Assembly: GCF_003334855.1 (NCBI RefSeq)
Contig: NZ_QOWE01000041.1
Location: forward strand, 1-33,468
Reading direction: 5' to 3'
From: Larkinella punicea
GTDB taxonomy: Bacteria; Bacteroidota; Bacteroidia; Cytophagales; Spirosomataceae
DNA: 33,468 bases
Part shown: positions 24,712 through 33,449 of the stretch, piece after piece
How positions within the stretch are numbered: position 1 is the first letter of the stretch
How the letters are laid out: every line of letters begins with the position of its first letter
The notes under the pieces: generated by a model
What the model was told of the DNA's origin: nothing
The model's input: the letters and a program-made list of their open reading frames with translations, nothing else
The model's database searches: none
Translations under genes and position numbers: made by a program

Positions 24712-24726
24712 TGCAACTATGTTGCA
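24712..24726. promoter_or_regulatory. Putative Zur operator 1 of the ZagA-like gene
   Basis: TGCAAC-TAT-GTTGCA, extended by A/A-rich flanks, 26 nt upstream of the start at 24686. It overlaps a minus-strand -7 element TATATTTG (24725-24732), so binding would block RNA polymerase directly. No exact TTTG is present 19 nt upstream of it. Confidence 0.75.
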
Positions 24727-24772
24727 AATATAAACTTTTTCACTCAGTTTATGTGAAATGGCTGAAGTTTTA

Positions 24773-24787
24773 TGCAACTATGTTGCA
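24773..24787. promoter_or_regulatory. Putative Zur operator 2 of the ZagA-like gene
   Basis: A second TGCAAC-TAT-GTTGCA, 61 nt (close to six helical turns) from the first, in the same intergenic region. It may allow co-operative repression or looping, or serve a second promoter. Confidence 0.7.
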
Positions 24788-24920
24788 CTGGGTGGAGGGC
24801 GCTATAAAGGAGTCGATTGGGGTACCGAAGAATTACCTGAAAGGTGCGGTATTACCGTGCATTCCAATAAATAGATAATCATTGGCCAGTCATTGGCTGG
24901 AATCGTACTGGGTTCTGGAT

Positions 24921-25988
24921 TTATAAGTTAGGCGTTGGAGGCAGGCGTGATACAGGCTTCTGGGGATCTTTAGCGAAACAGTGCCGCAGCAGCTTTTCGA
25001 AGCCAGCCGGTTTCAGTCGCTTTCCAATGAACACGATCCGGGTGATGCGCGGCTCGCCGGGTTGCCAGTCAGCACCTTCCGTGAGGGTTAATGTTCTTCC
25101 CACCGATTGAACAATCCAGCGCTCTTTGCGGGTGGGGTCGGCAATAATGCCTTTGATGCGGTAGAGATCTTTTCCATCGAACAGGAGCAGGGTGGTGAGC
25201 CGGTGATAGATCTGGGTCAAATCGATTGGTTCCGCAAAGCGAAAGCTGAGGGAAACCAGATCCGAATGGGCATGGTGATGATGCTTGCTGGGGAACGGAA
25301 CAATCGAATGCGGTTGCGTCGTGGCCTGGACCGGGCTCAAACCCGGCTGGGCTGGCACGGGACGAAGCGTTGCCACCGAAGCCGTCCCGGCGGTATCCCG
25401 CTCCAAAGCCATCAATTCGCGGATTGGGTAGTTGTCTTTGTGGCCCAGTAAGACGTGGGCAAAGGGATTAAGCCCCCGCAGCAGGTCCTGTAACGAATTG
25501 AGATAAGTGTTCGATACCCGGTCGGTTTTATTGATGAGGATAATGTCGCTGAATGAAATCTGGCCGATGGCTTCCTCAGTATCGCGCAACTGGTCTTCGA
25601 TGAGTTCGGCATCCACTAAACAGATCACCCGTTTGAGGTGGAAATCACGCAGTACCCTCGGCAGCATCAGGAAAGGAACCGCCACGCTCGCCGGATCGGC
25701 GATACCCGTGGTTTCAATAATCAGCTCGTCAAAACTGTCGCGCCGGTCGTTGAGGGCTTCCAGGACGTCGAGCAGATCGTTGCTGAGCGAGCAGCACAGG
25801 CAGCCGTTACTCAGTTCCACCAGGTCTACGTCGGGACGCACCACCAACCCGCCGTCGATGCCTTCTTCGCCAAACTCGTTTTCAATCAGGGCAAAGCGGG
25901 TCTGCGGCCGGTCGCCCAACAGCGCGTTGAGGAATGTCGTTTTGCCCGCTCCCAGAAAACCGGTCAATATAGTTACGTCTTTCGCCAT
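24921..25988 (-). CDS. CobW-family metal GTPase with His-rich linker
   Basis: A 355-aa COG0523 GTPase, a different branch (YjiA/CobW-like) from the neighbour. P-loop GFLGAGKTT (10-18), CLCC (Cys63, Cys65, Cys66), NKTD (153-156), a proline-rich linker with a His cluster KHHHHAHSD (His236-239, His241) and a CobW C-terminal domain (about 245-345; [17 protein letters not shown]). His-rich stretches in this family bind zinc or nickel. It lies 64 nt after the Fur-family gene and is probably co-transcribed with it. Likely a zinc chaperone or insertase; the client is unknown. Confidence 0.9.
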   Translation of the reverse strand: MAKDVTILTGFLGAGKTTFLNALLGDRPQTRFALIENEFGEEGIDGGLVVRPDVDLVELSNGCLCCSLSNDLLDVLEALNDRRDSFDELIIETTGIADPASVAVPFLMLPRVLRDFHLKRVICLVDAELIEDQLRDTEEAIGQISFSDIILINKTDRVSNTYLNSLQDLLRGLNPFAHVLLGHKDNYPIRELMALERDTAGTASVATLRPVPAQPGLSPVQATTQPHSIVPFPSKHHHHAHSDLVSLSFRFAEPIDLTQIYHRLTTLLLFDGKDLYRIKGIIADPTRKERWIVQSVGRTLTLTEGADWQPGEPRITRIVFIGKRLKPAGFEKLLRHCFAKDPQKPVSRLPPTPNL

Positions 25989-26052
25989 GTCTTTCGTCGT
26001 TGGTGAGCTCGGTAGCCCGCAGCATTACGGGGTGTAAAGTCGATTTGGCCAG

Positions 26053-26502
26053 TCAGTCCAGATGCTTCCTGCAGTCGTCGCAGGTACCCTCGGCCAACAG
26101 GCGCAGATTATCAAGTTGGTATTGACGGACTAAAGCTAAATACTCCTCGGGCAATTTGGGAAGGGGAACCACGGTCTCACAGTGCGAACATTTAAAGTGC
26201 GGATAGTCAGCGGATATCCCGGCAGCGGTCAGGCTAGCCGTGGGGGCGGAACCATCGGTGGGGGCGAAAAAGTAGGAGCAGATTCCGCTGGCATCAATAT
26301 GCTTCCGAATCAGGTTAGCCTCGGTCAGGGTTAGTAAGCTTCGGTATAGACTAACGCGGTCCAGCGAATGGTCAAAGGCTCGTTCCAGATCCACGTTCGT
26401 GTAGGCCCGTCGGGACTGCTTGAGCAGCGTCAGAATACCGGTCCGGATGGGAGTAGGGCGAATATCACGATCACGCAGGAGTTGTTCAATATCGCTCATC
26501 AT
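26053..26502 (-). CDS. Fur-family metalloregulator, probable Zur
   Basis: A 149-aa transcription factor. The N-terminal winged helix (about 5-75) has RPTPIRTGILTLL and DRVSLYRSLLTLTEANLI, the Fur DNA-recognition pattern. The C-terminal dimer domain has HFKCSHC (Cys105, Cys108) and CDDC (Cys141, Cys144), the structural zinc site. ATG at 26502 (a second ATG follows directly). Neighbouring CobW GTPases, one ZagA-like, and the shared palindromes upstream of three units point to Zur rather than Fur. It is divergent from a TonB operon, and the palindrome between them suggests autorepression. The metal preference is inferred from context. Confidence 0.87.
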   Translation of the reverse strand: MMSDIEQLLRDRDIRPTPIRTGILTLLKQSRRAYTNVDLERAFDHSLDRVSLYRSLLTLTEANLIRKHIDASGICSYFFAPTDGSAPTASLTAAGISADYPHFKCSHCETVVPLPKLPEEYLALVRQYQLDNLRLLAEGTCDDCRKHLD

Positions 26503-26546
26503 GGATTCTTCTTAAGGTGATGGGTTGTGAAAAACACGCCGGGTAA

Positions 26547-26578
26547 CAAAAGTAGTCTATTTGCAACATAGTTGCAAA
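26547..26578 (-). promoter_or_regulatory. Probable promoter of the Fur-family gene
   Basis: On the minus strand TTTG (26575-26578), a 20-nt spacer and TACTTTTG (26547-26554) fit the Bacteroidota consensus. The palindrome at 26557-26581 covers the spacer and the -33 box, so the regulator would repress its own gene. Confidence 0.5.
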
Positions 26579-26581
26579 TAG
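26557..26581. promoter_or_regulatory. Putative Zur operator shared by divergent promoters
   Basis: Perfect 11-bp arms CTATTTGCAAC (26557-26567) and GTTGCAAATAG (26571-26581) around ATA. It overlaps the -33 region of both the minus-strand promoter of the regulator gene and the plus-strand promoter of the TonB operon. Confidence 0.78.
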
Positions 26582-26601
26582 TAAAAGTTTACCTATTTTT
26601 G
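26571..26601 (+). promoter_or_regulatory. Probable promoter of the TonB/lipoprotein operon
   Basis: GTTG (26571-26574, one mismatch to TTTG), a 19-nt spacer and TATTTTTG (26594-26601) match the Bacteroidota form. The -33 box lies inside the palindrome. It leaves a 5' leader of roughly 35-40 nt before the ATG at 26645. Confidence 0.55.
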
Positions 26602-26644
26602 CCATTCAAATAACGAAAGGCGTTGAAAGGCACTGAAGAAAACG

Positions 26645-29355
26645 ATGGGAAAATGGCGATACGTTGCGGTTTTGTTCTGGCTAAATCTACAGTTATCCAT
26701 GGCTCAACAGCGACTCATGCTCTCGTTGCAGGGGGTGATTCGGGCGGCTGAAACCGGAAAGCCGCTCGAAGGGGTCTATGTGGGTTCGCCTACCCTCAAC
26801 CGGTGGGCAATCAGTGATGCGAAGGGGCGTTTCGTATTACCGAACTTTCCGACGGCTGCGGTCGAGCTTACGGCCACCTTATTGGGGTATGAACCTGTAC
26901 GTATCCCACTGGACGCATCCGCCGGACAGCAGCCACTGGTCATTACCCTTCGTCAACAATCCCTGGCCCTGGCCGAAGTTCGGGTGGTAGCCAAAGAACA
27001 GGCGCTCGGTTCCGGCTCGATGATCGGGCGACAGGCGATTCAGCACGTTCAACCCGTTAGTCTGGCCGATGTGCTGCAACTGGTTCCGGGGCAACTGGCC
27101 ATCAATCCCGATTTAAGTAATGTGCAGCAAAGTCTGCTGCGTCAGGCACCAACGTCAACAGCGGCCGATCGAATGAATGCGTTGGGAACGGCACTGATTC
27201 TCGACGGTGTGCCGCTTTCCAACAATGCCAATTTACAATCCGACGTCACGATCCTGAACGCTTCGGCGGGGTCGCTTCCCCCTTTTTCGTCTGCCGTTGG
27301 TCGCGGAAATGATTTGCGGCAAATTCCGGCCGACAACATCGAGTCCGTGGAAGTGATCCGGGGCATTCCATCGGTGCGGTTTGGCGACCTAACCACCGGG
27401 GGCGTGCTGGTGACGACCCGGGCGGGGGTCTACAGTCCCCGGCTTACCCAGCGGCTCAATCCGAACCTGTCGCAGACGGCTTTCGGATACGGTTTTCGGG
27501 CCGCAAACACCGGAACGTTCAACATCGATACCGACCTGGCTTTTTAGCGCAGCGATCCGCGTGATTTCCTCAACCTGTTTTCCCGCTGGAACAACCAGCT
27601 TACGTGGACCCGCAGTTCCGGCGCGTGGACCAATACGGCCCGCATCGGCTATACTACCACGCTGGATGCGTTGCGGCAAAGTGCCGACGCCCGCAATCCA
27701 TTGCAGCAGCAACGAGCCCACGAACGGACGCTGCGGCTCAACCTGCAGGGCGGCTGGCGACCCGCGAACCGGGCTTTGCGTTCACTGGACTATACGCTGG
27801 GGTATTCGGTAGGTCGACAGAATGGTTATTTTCAGGATTTAATCACACGGGATATCTTTCCGATCAGTTCCGCCCTGAGCGATACGACACTCGTGGCTGG
27901 CTACGGAAAAAGTGAATACCTCAACCAAACCCGTGTGGATGGCAATCCCAAATCGCTGTACGGGCGGTTGGAAAGTGTCTGGTTCCGGCAAACCGGAAAC
28001 GTTACGCACCGGCCCATTGCCGGAACCGAATGGAATACCACGGTCAACAAAGGCCGGGGCCGCCAGTTCGATCCGCTCACGCCACCCCGGCAAAATTACA
28101 GCATGGGCGACCGGCCACGCGCTTTTGCCGATGTACCCGCCCTCCACCAATGGGCGTGGTATGCGGAAGACAGGATGACGACCAACCTCCACGGCCACGC
28201 CTGGACCATTCAGGCGGGGGTCCGACTCGACCAGCTCTCGGTGGTACAACAAAGGCGGCAGTGGCAGGCCCAACTGGCCCCGCGCATCAATTCCCGGCTG
28301 GAAGTGGTGCCTGGCGGTTTTTTGCGGGCGGGTTACGGGTGGATGTACAAAGCCCCGACTCTGTCGTATCTGTACCCGAATCCGACGTATTATGACCTGG
28401 TCAACTTCAATTATTTTGCTACCGACCCCGCCGAGCGGATGGTGGTAATGACTACGCGCCGGATTGTTCCCGACACCCGCTCGGTGCGGTCGTTCAAAGC
28501 CCGCAAATGGGAAGTTGGGTTCGACTGGGCCAGCGAAAAATCACGGCTCAACTGACCTATTTTCGGGAGAATACCGACCGGGCTTACCAGATTGCCCGGC
28601 AGCTGCAGCCCCTGACCTACGCGCGGCTGAAAGCGGTCGACTTTCCAAAAGGGCAGCAACCGGTATTGAGTCCAGAACCCGCCAGGATCGACACGTTTAT
28701 GGCCGCCTACGACACACCGGTTGCGAATTTAATAATTCAAAATCAGGGGGTTGAATTTACGATAGAAGTGGCTGAACTAAAGCCACTCCGCACCTCCTTT
28801 AACCTGAACGGGGCCTGGATTCGGACGGTTAGCCGCTCCACGGAACCGTTTCTGGATGCCAACCGGGCAGTTTTCAGCGACCAGACCCAGAACCGGATTC
28901 CCATTTACACCCCGACGAGCACGGCCAGTGGACGGTTCAACACCAGTCTGCGGGTGATACACCGCATTCCGGCTCTCCAATTGGTCGCTTCTGCTTTGAT
29001 CCAAACCATCTGGTCGGAACGAAACCGTTACCTGCAGTACGACAGTCTGGCCATTGGCTATTCCACCAAAGCGGGTCAGACGGTGTGGCTCACGCCGGAA
29101 CAATCACTTGAAACGGCGCATCAGTCGCTCCGGCGGGGCGTCAACCCGGTTTCGCTAAACTGGCAGGATCGGCCACCGGTCTGGCTTCTGAATTTGCGGC
29201 TCACCAAAGAATGGAAAGCTGCCAGCGGGTTTGCTTTTTACGTCAACAACGTGCTCGCCAACAAGCCGCTTTACGATAACAACGTAAGCCGGGTTCGCCA
29301 GCTACGCGATCATCCCAGTCTGTTTTTCGGCGTCGAAGTTTTTTATGCCTTGTAA
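26645..29355 (+). pseudogene. TonB-dependent receptor broken by one stop codon and one frameshift
   Basis: The intact frame would give about 903 aa: signal peptide (VLFWLNLQLSMAQ), CarboxypepD_reg-like domain (about 25-110), plug (about 115-255, ALILDGVPLSNNANLQ, IPADNIESVEVIRGIPSVRFGD) and a barrel ending SLFFGVEVFYAL. A TAG at 27545-27547 interrupts DLAF-RSDPRDF; the frame continues unchanged after it, and one base change from CAG would restore it. Near 28536-28540 a run of five A loses one base against the expected reading (ASEK then ITAQLTYF), shifting frame until 29355. Reads give three pieces: 26645-27547, 27548-28555 and a frame running from about 28541. Both lesions may be true mutations or sequence errors. 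The operator and promoter upstream are intact, and the next genes are whole. Confidence 0.85.
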
Positions 29356-29396
29356 TCCGATTATCTATTTTATAAAGTCCAACCAATTGATTGATT

Positions 29397-30638
29397 ATGA
29401 AAGTATTACTTCCTGTACATGCCCGTTCGGTTCGTTCCCTGGGCGAAGGTCTATTCTTTTTACTGCTTGTTTTAGGGTTCACGGCCTGTACGAAGGACAA
29501 GGACGTGGTCGAGCCCGTTCAGGTGGAAGTAGCGATTAGCTATCCCGCCAACTACAAAGCCAAAGCCGGGGCCGGTATTACGGTTAAACTGGAAAGTACG
29601 ACTGGTGGCGAATCCTTTACGCAAACCACGGGTGGCGATGGTAAGGCCGTGTTCACCAGTGTGTTGCCCGGTACGTATAATGCAACAGCCACCCAAAAGC
29701 TGTCAGCGGCTGATGCGGCTGCGGTGACGGGCCTGTTTTCGCAGGAACTGACGCTGAACGCGGCCAAAACGTCGCTTAACATCAACGCGACGGAGAACAA
29801 AACCATTGCGCTGGAACTGGCCGGAACGCCCGCCGGGTCGCTGCTCATCAAGGAAGTGTATTACACCGGTTCCAAAACGCCCAGCGGAGGCACCTACTTC
29901 TCCGATCAGTTTGTCGAGATCTACAACAATTCCGATCAGGTGATTTATCTGGATGGCTTGTGTATTGCCGACGTGCACGGGGTGTCCGGACAAATTAATC
30001 CCAACTCGGCTCCCACCGATTTCAAGACGGATGCGGCTCATGTGTACTTGAGCAGTGTCTGGCGGATTCCCGGCACGGGGCAGCAGCACCCGTTGGAGCC
30101 GGGCAAGAGCATTATTATTGCGCAGGACGGAATCAACCACAAAACCGACCCCGCCGGTAATCCCAGCAGCCCGGTGAATCTGGCCAATGCCGAGTGGGAA
30201 ACCTACAACGAACGGCCCGACAACCGGGATACCGATTCGCCCGCCGTTCCGAATCTGGAACGGCTCTATTTCACCGGCGGTTTTGACTGGCTGGTGCCGG
30301 TTTTTGGTCCGGGCCTGGTTATATTCCGCACCCCCGACTTCTCGAAGCTGGAGAAAGCCGTCATTCCGTCGAGCCCGACGCTAGAACCCCGCATTAAGCT
30401 GCCGGTGGCGCAGGTGATCGACACGTTTGAAGCATTGCAGGATGGCAACAGTGGCGGTTTCAAGCGAATTCCGGTTGCACAGGATGCCGGTTTCGTGTTT
30501 GCCTCCGGAACGTATACCAGTGAAAGTTTTCGCCGGAAAACCGCAACCACCCTTAACGGTCGGCGGATCTTGCAGGATTTGAACAATTCGGGCAGTGATT
30601 TCGAGAAACTGGCGACGCCGACTCCGCGCGGATTCTAA
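29397..30638 (+). CDS. DUF4876-like surface lipoprotein
   Basis: A 413-aa lipoprotein; ATG at 29397 (a TTG two codons earlier is rejected). The signal ends LLLVLGFTAC with a lipidated Cys. A CarboxypepD/CNA-B-like sandwich follows (about 40-145, VKLESTTGGESFTQTTGGDGKAVFTSV), then a lamin-tail-like domain (about 155-400; LLIKEVYYTGSKTP, DQFVEIYNNSDQVIYLDGLCIAD). The order agrees with DUF4876 proteins found beside TonB receptors in Bacteroidota. It starts 41 nt after the broken receptor and is in its operon. Likely a surface ligand-binding partner; ligand unknown. Confidence 0.78.
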   Translation: MKVLLPVHARSVRSLGEGLFFLLLVLGFTACTKDKDVVEPVQVEVAISYPANYKAKAGAGITVKLESTTGGESFTQTTGGDGKAVFTSVLPGTYNATATQKLSAADAAAVTGLFSQELTLNAAKTSLNINATENKTIALELAGTPAGSLLIKEVYYTGSKTPSGGTYFSDQFVEIYNNSDQVIYLDGLCIADVHGVSGQINPNSAPTDFKTDAAHVYLSSVWRIPGTGQQHPLEPGKSIIIAQDGINHKTDPAGNPSSPVNLANAEWETYNERPDNRDTDSPAVPNLERLYFTGGFDWLVPVFGPGLVIFRTPDFSKLEKAVIPSSPTLEPRIKLPVAQVIDTFEALQDGNSGGFKRIPVAQDAGFVFASGTYTSESFRRKTATTLNGRRILQDLNNSGSDFEKLATPTPRGF

Positions 30639-30642
30639 ACGG

Positions 30643-32127
30643 ATGCGGTATTGTTTTTGGGTAACCATTTTTGTTTTGGTTTTTAAAAGGTCGTTGCTGT
30701 GGGCGCAGTTGCCGGATAGTTCGCTGGGAGTCCGTCACCGGTTTGCCATGCCGCTGAATGTGTGGATGATTGCGGGTAATCCGGCCGGTTTGCCCGCAGC
30801 TTCCTGGCCCAATTACATCCGCACCGGATTAAGTTCAGATCACCGGGCGGGTGATTTTCGACGCCCCCAGGAACCGGAAGTGGTTCGGGCGGGCTCTTTT
30901 TCGACCGAGGGCTTAAGACGGCTGGGCGACTGGGCCGTGAGCGGGCGGTTTCGATACCGCAAACACGCAGACCAGAACCAGCGCTGGGGCAATACCGCCG
31001 ATCCACTCAGCGGCAACCCGTTCGTCTGGGCCGACGAATACGGCGGAGACTGGCAACGGGATCATATTCAGACAGAAGTCCACGCGGGACGAGTCATTAA
31101 TGACCGGGTCACGGGCGGGTTGTCAATCCGGTATGATCTGGGACAGGGCGCTCGCCAGAACGATCCCCGGCCTTTTTACCGTTTCCGGGATTTAAGCCTG
31201 CGTCCCAGCTTTCTGTGGCAGCTTTCCCGACGGCATTGGCTGGGCGTCTGGGCGGAATACCGGCATACGCTGGAAGAAAATCAGATTGGCTATTACGCCA
31301 TTCAAACGCCCCAGTTGTACCGGTTGCGGGGCCTGGGAACGTTCGACCGCTCGCCCGTGGTATCGTCTGACCGGCTGGTTACGGGCCGCTGGTTCGGCGG
31401 GAGTATGCAGACAGGTGTGCGACTTGATCATAACCGTCACCTAACCGGCATGGTTTCGGTTCATTTTGGCAGCGAAAATACCGGCGAAGGCATTGCCGTG
31501 GAACGGCCGAATGGCCGCTACGAGGAACGGCGCTGGGAAGGGAAGCTGGCGATGGATTGGATGCGAAGCGACGGACTTCGTCGGCTGAATCTTTCCGCCA
31601 GCCGACGGTCCGGCGATGGCACCGACCCCATCTTTAAAGCCATCAATGTGGGATTTACCCGGCAGGAAATTCAACTGGAAGTCCTGCAAAACCGGCAGCG
31701 GACCCACTCTGCCCGGCAGGTATCGGCGCAGGTTGGGTATACCCACCAGGAAGCGTACAATATTCTTAATCAGACTAATTGGGCGATTCATCAGGTTCAT
31801 GTACGAACGAATTACCTGATTCGGATGCCACTGCGGGGGCGGTGGGTGGCGTTTGCGGAGCCCGTGCTGGCCATGGTTTATGCCCCGCATCGGAGTTACC
31901 AGGCTCTCCGGCCTACCGAACTAACGCCCCTGTTGGTGAAGCCCGATTTTTCAGTACGGAGTGCCAACTACGGCCAACTCGGTGGCGAAGCGGGCGTCGA
32001 TTGCCGACTGAGAAACAGTTGGCTTCGGGTAGCCTTTGAAGGGCAGTGGGAGCAACCCTTCCAAGGGATCGACGACGTTACGGGGCACCGTTCTTTTTCA
32101 TCTTTATCCATTCAATTTTTTCACTGA
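30643..32127 (+). CDS. Outer-membrane beta-barrel protein, DUF6850-like
   Basis: A 494-aa protein; ATG at 30643, 4 nt after the previous stop, gives a signal peptide (MRYCFWVTIFVLVFKRSLLWAQ). The upstream in-frame ATG at 30595 overlaps the previous gene and is rejected. The mature chain has many aromatic, alternating strands (HWLGVWAEYRHTLEENQIGYY, RQVSAQVGYTHQEAYN) and ends SSLSIQFFH, typical of an outer-membrane barrel. The operon neighbour (DUF4876-like) and composition fit the DUF6850 family. Its role next to a TonB receptor is unknown. Confidence 0.72.
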   Translation: MRYCFWVTIFVLVFKRSLLWAQLPDSSLGVRHRFAMPLNVWMIAGNPAGLPAASWPNYIRTGLSSDHRAGDFRRPQEPEVVRAGSFSTEGLRRLGDWAVSGRFRYRKHADQNQRWGNTADPLSGNPFVWADEYGGDWQRDHIQTEVHAGRVINDRVTGGLSIRYDLGQGARQNDPRPFYRFRDLSLRPSFLWQLSRRHWLGVWAEYRHTLEENQIGYYAIQTPQLYRLRGLGTFDRSPVVSSDRLVTGRWFGGSMQTGVRLDHNRHLTGMVSVHFGSENTGEGIAVERPNGRYEERRWEGKLAMDWMRSDGLRRLNLSASRRSGDGTDPIFKAINVGFTRQEIQLEVLQNRQRTHSARQVSAQVGYTHQEAYNILNQTNWAIHQVHVRTNYLIRMPLRGRWVAFAEPVLAMVYAPHRSYQALRPTELTPLLVKPDFSVRSANYGQLGGEAGVDCRLRNSWLRVAFEGQWEQPFQGIDDVTGHRSFSSLSIQFFH

Positions 32128-32135
32128 AGCGAAGT

Positions 32136-33017
32136 ATGAAACGTATTTTCAGCTATAGTTTTTTGTTGCTTTCCATGATGCTGGCGTGCCGAACGGGGTA
32201 TTCTCCGAGCCGCCTGCCCGGCGCGTCCAGCCAACTATTTCCCGGTTATGAATCCCTGCCGCCGGACGAGCAGCGGCTGGCCGATACCTTACTGGCGTAT
32301 GCCCTGGATCACGAAGCGCTGTATTCGCTGGCGGATACCCTTAAACCCATCAGTACGGTGCGGCAAATGACCTTTGCGGTGGAGGATAGTACCTTGCGGG
32401 ACGGAACGGCCGAGGTGGCCCTCAACCAGGCAGCTTTGGATTCGGTCCGGCGAGTTCAGCGGGTGCTCACGGCCCTCAGTGGTGGCCGATTGGAGTTCGT
32501 GCTGATGCCGTTTCAACATCTGTACGAGCGGACGAAACGTCATTTTGAAGTAGTCGTCTGCCGGAAAGACCTCATCGATCGCAAACTGCGCCAGTATGCA
32601 CCATTTTTTGGGCAGTGGGGCCTGACGGAAGGAGCTTCACCGGGCATTTTGCTGATTCTGACGGAATACGAAGCCCGTAACGACCGCTACCGGGCCTATG
32701 GGTACCTGTTTGGTTATCCCAAACACACTGTGGATTTCTTTGTGCAGGCCAGCCAGGAGGAGCAAAAAACCGGGCAGTTTGTCAAGCGGGATTTCTTCCA
32801 TAATCCAACCTACGCATCAACCAAAGGCTATTTCACTTATACTATACCGAAAGGATACCAACCTACGAAGGTCGACTCGGCGATTTATCGGCGGGCCAGC
32901 TTTACGCTGGCCGAATATCGCCAACGCCGTTCCCAGTATAAAATGGGAACGGGTTTACAGGCTGTGCGGTTGCTGCGGGAATGGGAGGCCGTATGGAGTT
33001 CTGCAGGAAAGAAGTAA
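32136..33017 (+). CDS. Lipoprotein of unknown function, last gene of the TonB operon
   Basis: A 293-aa protein; ATG at 32136, 8 nt after the previous stop, gives MKRIFSYSFLLLSMMLAC with a lipobox Cys. The longer frame from 32046 lies in the previous gene and is rejected. No family recognised. The mature part has a helical region (about 45-125), then a mixed section with FVLMPFQHLYERTKRHFEVVVCRKDLIDRKL and GILLILTEYEARNDRYRAYGYLFGY, and several conserved-looking aromatic residues. Very close spacing ties it to the barrel gene, so it may be its periplasmic or surface partner. Confidence 0.7.
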   Translation: MKRIFSYSFLLLSMMLACRTGYSPSRLPGASSQLFPGYESLPPDEQRLADTLLAYALDHEALYSLADTLKPISTVRQMTFAVEDSTLRDGTAEVALNQAALDSVRRVQRVLTALSGGRLEFVLMPFQHLYERTKRHFEVVVCRKDLIDRKLRQYAPFFGQWGLTEGASPGILLILTEYEARNDRYRAYGYLFGYPKHTVDFFVQASQEEQKTGQFVKRDFFHNPTYASTKGYFTYTIPKGYQPTKVDSAIYRRASFTLAEYRQRRSQYKMGTGLQAVRLLREWEAVWSSAGKK

Positions 33018-33049
33018 GTTGCCGTCAATTTTATATATGGGCAGTCAGT

Positions 33050-33070
33050 CGTCCAGCCCCAGGCTGGACG
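33050..33070. repeat. 21-nt hairpin (copy 2), after the lipoprotein gene
   Basis: Arms CGTCCAGCC (33050-33058) and GGCTGGACG (33062-33070), loop CCA. Arms are identical to the hairpin at 7381-7401. It could also act as a weak terminator for the operon, though no T tract follows. Confidence 0.7.
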
Positions 33071-33142
33071 CAAAGTTATAGTCATGAATCCAACAGATCA
33101 GCATTTACTTCCACCACATCAACTACACACCAATACAGGCAG

Positions 33143-33343
33143 TGGCTCTCTCCCTATGTACGAGAATAGGTCTTTTTCTTATATATACGAGTCTGGTAAT
33201 GAGGTAGTTAATTCAGTGAATGGTAGCGGGGATGAAAATGATTGGCAACTGTTGATAGAAAAGGTAAAACAGGGAAAGTTCTACGAGTATTTGCTTCAGG
33301 AAGCCGTCAAGGCGACGGGCAAAACAAACCCGGGAGCTGATGA
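33143..33343 (+). pseudogene. Broken copy of an internal segment of the polymerase-like gene
   Basis: About 200 bp match 7516-7721 at roughly 90% by eye, encoding LPMYENRSFSY, NDWQLLIEKVKQGKFYEYL and QEAVKATGKT. A 4-5-nt gap near 33329 changes frame, and similarity ends at about 33343, before motif B is reached. The open frame 33084-33365 (93 aa) therefore includes foreign N- and C-terminal ends and is unlikely to be functional. It is a remnant of a second element or of a duplication event. Confidence 0.75.
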
Positions 33344-33417
33344 CATGAGTCATCCCGAATTTTGAGTTAAGGCAAAATCGACCATAAGCGCGTTGGTGAT
33401 GGCTAAGCGTAATCTGT

Positions 33418-33449
33418 AAATCGGCACTGAAGCAGTTCGGTGCCGATTT
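33418..33449. terminator. Hairpin near the right edge, possible terminator
   Basis: AAATCGGCAC (33418-33427) and GTGCCGATTT (33440-33449) form a perfect 10-bp stem with a 12-nt loop. The following tract is poor in T, so termination is uncertain. Positions 33366-33468 hold no gene that I can support. Confidence 0.4.

Noticed and set aside
27671-28555. A separate 294-aa gene
   Set aside because: It is in the same frame as the receptor start at 26645 and continues its barrel after the TAG; it is a piece of the broken receptor.
32046-32135. N-terminal extension of the last lipoprotein
   Set aside because: It overlaps the preceding barrel gene in another frame and would mask a lipoprotein signal starting at 32136.
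33084-33365. A 93-aa functional gene
   Set aside because: Its core is a frame-broken fragment of the polymerase-like gene with unrelated ends and no catalytic motif.
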